Source: an uncultured Burkholderiales bacterium (GTDB taxonomy: Bacteria; Pseudomonadota; Gammaproteobacteria; Burkholderiales; Burkholderiaceae_C). Taken from it: a stretch of DNA of 64,000 bases. The notes under the pieces are model-generated. The model ran no database searches, had not been told where the DNA came from, and saw only the letters and a program-made list of their open reading frames with translations. A program made the translations under genes and the position numbers. Numbering within the stretch: position 1 is the stretch's first letter; each line of letters begins with the position of its first letter. The stretch lies in contig CAISMH010000012.1 in the NCBI GenBank assembly GCA_903886485.1, forward strand, positions 186,001-250,000, read 5' to 3'. Shown here piece by piece: positions 58,739-64,000 of the stretch.

Positions 58739-61700
58739 ATGCACCTGCCCTCTCTGAGTCCCGGCAAACGTTTTGCCATGCCCCGCCCTGTCGGTTCTGC
58801 GGACGCTTTGCTGCTCGCGCAGCTCGGGCTTCGTGAAAAAGCCAAGCCACAACGTGTGGCCATCATCACCGCCGATGCGGCGGACGCCCAACGTCTGCAA
58901 GACGAAATGGCGTTCTTCGCCCCCGATTTGCGTTGCGTGCTCTTCCCCGACTGGGAAACGCTGCCCTACGACAGTTTCTCGCCCCACCAAGACCTCATCA
59001 GCGAACGCTTAGCGACCTTGTGGCGCATCTCGCAGGGTGACGCCGATGTGGTGCTCATTCCCGCCACCACCGCGCTGTACCGTTTGGCACCCCCTGCGTT
59101 TTTGGCAGGCTACACCTTTCAGTTCAAAGTCAAACAGGCGTTGGACGAAGCCAAGCTCAAGTCACAGCTCACGCTCGCAGGCTACACCCACGTCACACAA
59201 GTGGTCAGCCCCGGTGAATACGCGGTGCGTGGCGGCTTGATTGACCTCTTCCCCATGGGCTCGCTGGTGCCCTACCGCGTTGACTTGTTTGACAACGAAA
59301 TCGACTCCATCCGTACCTTCGACCCCGACAGCCAGCGCAGCCTCTATCCCGTGCCTGAAGTACGCTTGCTGCCAGGCCGCGAATTCCCCATGGACGATGC
59401 GGCGCGTGCGCTGTTTCGCAACCTTTGGCGCGAAATGCTCGAGGGTGACCCCACCAAGAGCCGCATCTACAAAGACATTGGCAATGGCGTGGCCACTGCA
59501 GGCATTGAGTACTACCTGCCGTTGTTCTTTGAAGAAACCGCCACGGTGTTTGACTACCTCGGTGCCTCAGCCACCGTGGTGCTGCATGGCGATTTAGAGC
59601 CCGTCTTTCAACGCTTTTGGCAAGACACCCAAGACCGCTATCGCTTGGTGCAAGGCGACCCCGAGCGCCCTGCGCTGCCACCTGCCCATTTGTTTTTAAG
59701 CGCCGAACAGTTTTACGCCGCGGCTAACAGCTATGCGCAATTTGCGCTGCGCCCGCATGTGACCGACGTGATCGACAACGCGTTTGCCCAAACCCTGCCC
59801 GACCTCACTGTGGTGCGCGGCGCGGCAGACCCGCTGCAAAAATTGCAAGCTCACGCGGGCAAAACAAGCAACCGCTTGCTCATCTTGGCTGAGAGCGATG
59901 GCCGTCGCGAAAGCCTGCTCGACTTTTTGCGCTCGTCCAACGTCAGTCCATCCGCGTTTGATTCACTGGCTGAGTTCGAAGGCAGCGCCGAAAAAATTGG
60001 TATCGCCACCGCTGCTTTGCAAGTGGGCTTTAGTTGGACCGAAGCAGGCTTAGACCTCATCACCGAGACCGAGTTGTTCGCCGTCGGCGCCACCACACGC
60101 CGCCGCAAAAAACAAGAACAGGTGAGCGATGTTGAAGCGCTCATTAAAGACCTGTCCGAGCTCAACCTCGGTGACCCCGTGGTGCACAACGCCCACGGCA
60201 TTGGTCGCTACCGTGGCCTGATCAACATGGACTTGGGCGAGAAAAATGCCGATGGCTCGCCCGCGTTGCAAGAGTTCTTGCACCTCGAATACGCCGACAA
60301 CGCCGTGCTCTATGTACCCGTGAGCCAACTGCACCTGATTGGCCGCTACACCGGCGTGAGTGCCGACGAAGCACCGCTGCACAAACTCGGCTCTGCCCAA
60401 TGGGACAAAGCCAAACGCCGTGCCGCCGAACAAGTGCGCGACGCTGCCGCCGAGCTGCTCAACATCTACGCACGGCGTGCCGCGCGTCAAGGCCACCCCT
60501 TCCGCTACTCGCCGCAAGACTACGAAACCTTCGCCAACGACTTTGGCTTTGAAGAAACCGCCGACCAACGCGCTGCCATCCACGCCGTCATGCAAGACAT
60601 GATCAGCCCACGCCCGATGGACCGGCTGGTGTGCGGCGATGTGGGCTTTGGCAAAACCGAAGTTGCCTTGCGTGCCGCATTTGTCGCGGTCACAGGTGGC
60701 AAGCAAGTGGCCCTCTTAGCCCCCACCACGCTGCTGGCCGAGCAGCACTACCAAACACTGGTGGACCGCTTTAGCAAATGGCCCATCAAGATTGCCGAGA
60801 TGAGCCGCTTCCGCTCGGCCAAAGAAATCACCCTCGCCGCCAAAGGCTTGGCCGAAGGTCAAGTCGACATTGTGGTGGGCACGCACAAGTTGCTCAGCGA
60901 ATCCGTCAAATTCAAAGACCTCGGCCTACTCATCATCGACGAAGAACACCGCTTTGGCGTGCGCCACAAAGAGGCCATGAAAGCCATGCGTGCCGAGGTG
61001 GATGTGCTCACGCTCACCGCCACCCCCATTCCGCGCACACTGGGCATGGCCCTCGAAGGCTTGCGCGATTTGAGCGTCATTGCCACCGCACCACAACGCC
61101 GTCTCGCCATCAAAACCTTTGTGCGCAACGAAGGCAATGGCGTGATCCGTGAAGCCGTGTTGCGCGAACTCAAACGTGGCGGCCAATGCTATTTCTTGCA
61201 CAACGATGTGGCCACCATTGAAAACCGCCGCGCACAACTCGAAGCGCTGCTGCCCGAGGCCCGCATTGCGGTGGCCCACGGCCAAATGCCGGAGCGTGAG
61301 CTTGAGCGCGTCATGCGCGACTTTGTGGCCCAGCGCTACAACCTGCTGCTGTGCTCCACCATCATCGAGACAGGCATTGACGTGCCGAGCGCCAACACCA
61401 TCATCATGAGCCGCGCTGATAAGTTTGGCTTGGCCCAGCTGCACCAGCTGCGTGGCCGCGTGGGTCGCAGCCACCACCAAGCCTATGCCTACCTCATGGT
61501 GCCCGACACACAAGGCCTGACCAAGCAAGCCTCGCAACGCTTGGACGCGATTCAACAAATGGAAGAGCTGGGCTCAGGCTTTTACCTCGCCATGCACGAC
61601 CTTGAAATTCGAGGCGCGGGCGAAGTGCTGGGTGAGAACCAAAGCGGCAACATGCTGGAAGTGGGCTTTCAGCTTTACAACGAAATGTTGTCTGAGGCTG

Positions 61701-62224
61701 TGCGTGCTTTGAAAAATGGCGAAGAGCCAGACTTACTCAGCCCCTTGAGTGCCACCACCGAAATCAACCTGCACGCCCCCGCCCTGCTGCCCGACGACTA
61801 CTGCGGCGACGTGCACCTGCGCTTGTCGTTCTACAAAAAATTGGCCACGGCTAAATCAGGCGATCAAATTGATGCCCTGCTTGAAGAAATCGTGGACCGT
61901 TTTGGCAAACTGCCCGCCCAAGCGCAAACCCTCATCGACGTGCACCGCCTGCGCGTGCAAGCCCGCAGCTATGGCGTGACCAAGGTGGATGCCGCACCCG
62001 GCGTGACCCACATCAGCTTCAAGCCCAACCCCCCGTTTGACGCCATGCGCATCATTGAGCTGGTGCAAAAAAACAAGCACATCAAACTCGCAGGCAATGA
62101 CCGCCTGCGCATTGAACGCGAACTGCCCGAGCCTCAGGCCCGTGCGCAAATGGTGCGTGATGTGTTGCGCTCACTCGGCACACCCACAGCCCCTGTAGCG
62201 AAGACCGCTGAGACGCAGTCATAA
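58739..62224 (+). CDS. mfd: Transcription-repair coupling factor Mfd
   Basis: 1161 residues. The UvrB-homology region is N-terminal (D-W-E-T-L-P-Y-D near 70, [14 protein letters not shown] near 160). The RNA-polymerase-interacting domain is near 490-545, and the RecG-like translocase has Walker [10 protein letters not shown] near 638, D-E-E-H near 738, and helicase motifs through Q-L-R-G-R-V-G-R-S near 905. The C-terminal TRCF domain is present. It removes stalled polymerase and recruits UvrA. uvrC of the same repair pathway lies 0.8 kb downstream. Probably translated from a leaderless mRNA. Confidence 0.96.
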   Translation: MHLPSLSPGKRFAMPRPVGSADALLLAQLGLREKAKPQRVAIITADAADAQRLQDEMAFFAPDLRCVLFPDWETLPYDSFSPHQDLISERLATLWRISQGDADVVLIPATTALYRLAPPAFLAGYTFQFKVKQALDEAKLKSQLTLAGYTHVTQVVSPGEYAVRGGLIDLFPMGSLVPYRVDLFDNEIDSIRTFDPDSQRSLYPVPEVRLLPGREFPMDDAARALFRNLWREMLEGDPTKSRIYKDIGNGVATAGIEYYLPLFFEETATVFDYLGASATVVLHGDLEPVFQRFWQDTQDRYRLVQGDPERPALPPAHLFLSAEQFYAAANSYAQFALRPHVTDVIDNAFAQTLPDLTVVRGAADPLQKLQAHAGKTSNRLLILAESDGRRESLLDFLRSSNVSPSAFDSLAEFEGSAEKIGIATAALQVGFSWTEAGLDLITETELFAVGATTRRRKKQEQVSDVEALIKDLSELNLGDPVVHNAHGIGRYRGLINMDLGEKNADGSPALQEFLHLEYADNAVLYVPVSQLHLIGRYTGVSADEAPLHKLGSAQWDKAKRRAAEQVRDAAAELLNIYARRAARQGHPFRYSPQDYETFANDFGFEETADQRAAIHAVMQDMISPRPMDRLVCGDVGFGKTEVALRAAFVAVTGGKQVALLAPTTLLAEQHYQTLVDRFSKWPIKIAEMSRFRSAKEITLAAKGLAEGQVDIVVGTHKLLSESVKFKDLGLLIIDEEHRFGVRHKEAMKAMRAEVDVLTLTATPIPRTLGMALEGLRDLSVIATAPQRRLAIKTFVRNEGNGVIREAVLRELKRGGQCYFLHNDVATIENRRAQLEALLPEARIAVAHGQMPERELERVMRDFVAQRYNLLLCSTIIETGIDVPSANTIIMSRADKFGLAQLHQLRGRVGRSHHQAYAYLMVPDTQGLTKQASQRLDAIQQMEELGSGFYLAMHDLEIRGAGEVLGENQSGNMLEVGFQLYNEMLSEAVRALKNGEEPDLLSPLSATTEINLHAPALLPDDYCGDVHLRLSFYKKLATAKSGDQIDALLEEIVDRFGKLPAQAQTLIDVHRLRVQARSYGVTKVDAAPGVTHISFKPNPPFDAMRIIELVQKNKHIKLAGNDRLRIERELPEPQARAQMVRDVLRSLGTPTAPVAKTAETQS

Positions 62225-62239
62225 AGCACCGATGCACGC

Positions 62240-62245
62240 GATAAT
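62240..62245 (+). promoter_or_regulatory. -10 element adjacent to the serB start
   Basis: GATAAT ends 6 nt before the serB ATG, and no Shine-Dalgarno sequence is present. No -35 was found. It fits the leaderless pattern seen at five other genes in the window. Confidence 0.4.
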
Positions 62246-62251
62246 TTACCC

Positions 62252-62968
62252 ATGACTTCTGCCTCCGAATTTGCCCCAGGCCTTGCCATCCAAGGCTTCA
62301 CCGCCCCCCTGAAACTCCAAGACTTCAAACTCATCGCGTTTGACATGGATTCGACGCTAATCAACATCGAGTGCATTGACGAAATCGCCGATGCCGCAGG
62401 CCGCAAGGCCGAAGTGGCGGCCATCACCGAGGCCGCCATGCGTGGTGAGATCACCGATTTCAAAGACAGCTTGCGCCGTCGCGTGGCGCTGCTCAAAGGC
62501 GTGCCCGAAACAGCCTTGCACGCGGTGTTTGAACACCGTCTGCGTTTGAACCCCGGTGCCAAAACATTGGTAGACACTTGCAAAGCCCACGGCATGAAAG
62601 TGCTGCTGGTCAGCGGCGGTTTCACCTTCTTTGCCGACCGCGTGTGCAAGATGCTCCACATCGACTACGCTCGCAGCAATGTGCTGGCGATTGAACACGG
62701 CCTGCTCACCGGCGATGTGGTGACGCAAGACTGGGGTGATATTTGCGACGGCGCCGAAAAGCGCACGATGCTGCTACACATCTGTGCGCAAATGGGCATC
62801 AGTCCCAAACAAGCGATTGCCATGGGTGACGGCGCCAACGATTTGCTGATGATGGGCGAAGCCGGTTTGTCGGTGGCATACCACGCCAAACCCAAGGTGC
62901 GCGAGCAGGCCATGGTGGCCATCAACGACGGTGGCTTGGACCGTCTGCTAGAGGTTGTGAAAGCCTAA
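62252..62968 (+). CDS. serB: Phosphoserine phosphatase
   Basis: 238 residues. HAD motif I is F-D31-M-D33-S-T, followed by I-E-C-I-D-E-I-A; motif II is V-S-G-G-F near residue 117, and motif III/IV contains K-Q-A-I-A-M-G-D-G-A-N-D near 190. The N-terminal ACT-like domain of longer SerB proteins is missing, as in many betaproteobacteria. It makes serine from phosphoserine. It follows mfd by 27 bp but appears to have its own promoter. Confidence 0.94.
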   Translation: MTSASEFAPGLAIQGFTAPLKLQDFKLIAFDMDSTLINIECIDEIADAAGRKAEVAAITEAAMRGEITDFKDSLRRRVALLKGVPETALHAVFEHRLRLNPGAKTLVDTCKAHGMKVLLVSGGFTFFADRVCKMLHIDYARSNVLAIEHGLLTGDVVTQDWGDICDGAEKRTMLLHICAQMGISPKQAIAMGDGANDLLMMGEAGLSVAYHAKPKVREQAMVAINDGGLDRLLEVVKA

Positions 62969-62999
62969 AGAAGGCGCAAGCCAACAGCAAGCAGCGAAC

Positions 63000-64000
63000 T
63001 TAACGCAACGCGTTGTAAATCGTTTGCGCCAACTCAGGCGAAATACCCTCCACCGTGCACAGATCAGCCACGCTGGCATCTCCCACCCCGCGCGCACCGC
63101 CGAAGCGTTGCAACAGCTTGGCGCGCTTCTTGGGGCCAACACCCGGAATTTCTTCCAGCTTGCTACCACCCACGCGCACTTTGGCGCGCGCAGCACGCAT
63201 GCCGGTGATGGCAAAGCGGTGGGCCTCGTCGCGGATTTGCGCCACCAGCATCAGAGCCGCTGAATCACGGCCGAGGTAGACCTTCTCGCGCCCATCCGCA
63301 AACACCAACTCTTCCAAGCCCACTTTGCGGCCCTCGCCTTTTTCCACGCCCACGATGCGCGACAAATCGAGTCCGAGCGACTCAAACACCTCACGCGCCA
63401 TGCTCACTTGGCCTTTGCCACCGTCAATCAGCACGAGGTCGGGCAGCTTGCCCTCGCCCGCACGGACCGCCTCGGCCAGCTTGCTGTAGCGACGCACCAG
63501 CACTTGGCGCATGGCGGCGTAGTCGTCACCGCCCGTGATCCCCTCAATGTTGTAGCGGCGGTATTCCGCGCTTTGCATTTTGTGGTGGTGAAACACCACG
63601 CACGACGCCTGCGTAGACTCGCCCGAGGTGTGTGAGATGTCAAAGCACTCCACGCGGAATTGCTCTAAATCTTCTGGCGCCAAGTCGAGCGCATCCACCA
63701 GAGCACGCGTGCGTGCTTGCTGCGAACCTTCTTCGGCCAACAAACGGGCCAGTTGAATGTCGGCGTTTTGTTGCGCCATTTCTAGCCACACACGGCGTTG
63801 CTCGCGCGGGTTATGCACGGCCGTGATCTTCACGCCGGTTTGATCGGTCAGCGCTTGCAGCAGCTCTTTGTCCACCGCATGGCTGGTGATGAGTGCGGGC
63901 GGCACGGGCACATCCAAATAGTGTTGGCTCAAAAAGGCTTCCAGCACCTCGGCAGGCTCGGCATCGTCCACATGCACAGGGAAGTATGGTCGGTCACCCA
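63000..64000 (-). CDS. uvrC: Excinuclease ABC subunit C, 3' part (5' end outside window)
   Basis: The frame is open to the window edge; about 333 C-terminal residues are visible. They include part of the UVR-like region, the RNase H-like 5' nuclease domain with [11 protein letters not shown] and [10 protein letters not shown], and the tandem helix-hairpin-helix with I-P-G-V-G-P-K-K-R near the end. UvrC makes both incisions in nucleotide excision repair. The GIY-YIG domain lies beyond the window. It converges with serB. Confidence 0.95.
   Translation of the reverse strand, partial: GDRPYFPVHVDDAEPAEVLEAFLSQHYLDVPVPPALITSHAVDKELLQALTDQTGVKITAVHNPREQRRVWLEMAQQNADIQLARLLAEEGSQQARTRALVDALDLAPEDLEQFRVECFDISHTSGESTQASCVVFHHHKMQSAEYRRYNIEGITGGDDYAAMRQVLVRRYSKLAEAVRAGEGKLPDLVLIDGGKGQVSMAREVFESLGLDLSRIVGVEKGEGRKVGLEELVFADGREKVYLGRDSAALMLVAQIRDEAHRFAITGMRAARAKVRVGGSKLEEIPGVGPKKRAKLLQRFGGARGVGDASVADLCTVEGISPELAQTIYNALR

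Overview
The window reads as a chromosomal segment of a betaproteobacterium of the order Burkholderiales, most likely family Comamonadaceae (a freshwater Limnohabitans- or Rhodoferax-like organism). This is an inference from gene order (rpsB-tsf-pyrH-frr-cdsA-dxr-rseP-bamA-skp-lpxD-fabZ-lpxA-lpxB-rnhB; pyrG-kdsA-eno-ftsB; rlmE-ftsH-folP-glmM), from a Bug-family binding protein, a PhaR repressor and a 3-hydroxybutyrate dehydrogenase, and from the moderate GC content. There are about 61 protein genes and two tRNA genes (Leu-CAG, Val-GAC). No rRNA, CRISPR array, prophage or complete insertion sequence was seen.

Layout: 1-3.6 kb holds the end of bamC, a metallo-beta-lactamase-fold hydrolase, a tiny alanine-rich lipoprotein, a ribosomal oxygenase and a SlyD-type isomerase. 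3.6-13.1 kb holds dut and coaBC (leftward), pyrG-kdsA-eno-ftsB, a coupled pnuC/NadR-kinase-like pair, hslO with a gamma carbonic anhydrase, and a DUF455 ferritin-like protein. 13.1-20.9 kb holds xerD, a Bug binding protein, an AEC transporter, rpmE2, a membrane glycosyltransferase-like protein, a MATE exporter and glmM. 20.9-30.4 kb holds folP, ftsH (with a heat-shock-like promoter), rlmE, yhbY, a DUF4149 protein, greA and carAB. 30.4-32.4 kb is the only accessory-looking patch: a secreted protein of unknown function, a 36-codon fragment resembling a lipase N-terminus, and about 580 bp without a convincing gene but with a strong hairpin.

32.4-46.5 kb is one long leftward cluster for ribosomes, RNA processing, isoprenoid and phospholipid precursors, outer-membrane protein assembly and lipid A. 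uppS, normally found between frr and cdsA, is absent. 46.7-51.9 kb carries a DadA-like dehydrogenase, the NAD(P)H-hydrate repair enzyme, rnr and tRNA-Leu. 51.9-57.5 kb carries rimO, phaR, tRNA-Val, relA, bdhA and a helix-turn-helix regulator, which brings polyhydroxybutyrate and stringent-response genes together. 57.5-64 kb carries ispF, ispD, mfd, serB and the 3' part of uvrC.

The most notable non-genic observation is recurring promoter architecture: six genes (coaBC, slyD, the DUF455 gene, yhbY, mfd, serB) have a -10-like hexamer ending only 6-8 nt before the start codon and no Shine-Dalgarno sequence. Five of them lie in tight divergent pairs, and in two (DUF455, mfd) the -10 is palindromic and could serve both directions. 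This suggests leaderless mRNAs. The window is otherwise dominated by housekeeping genes, and I see no clear new defence or biosynthetic system.
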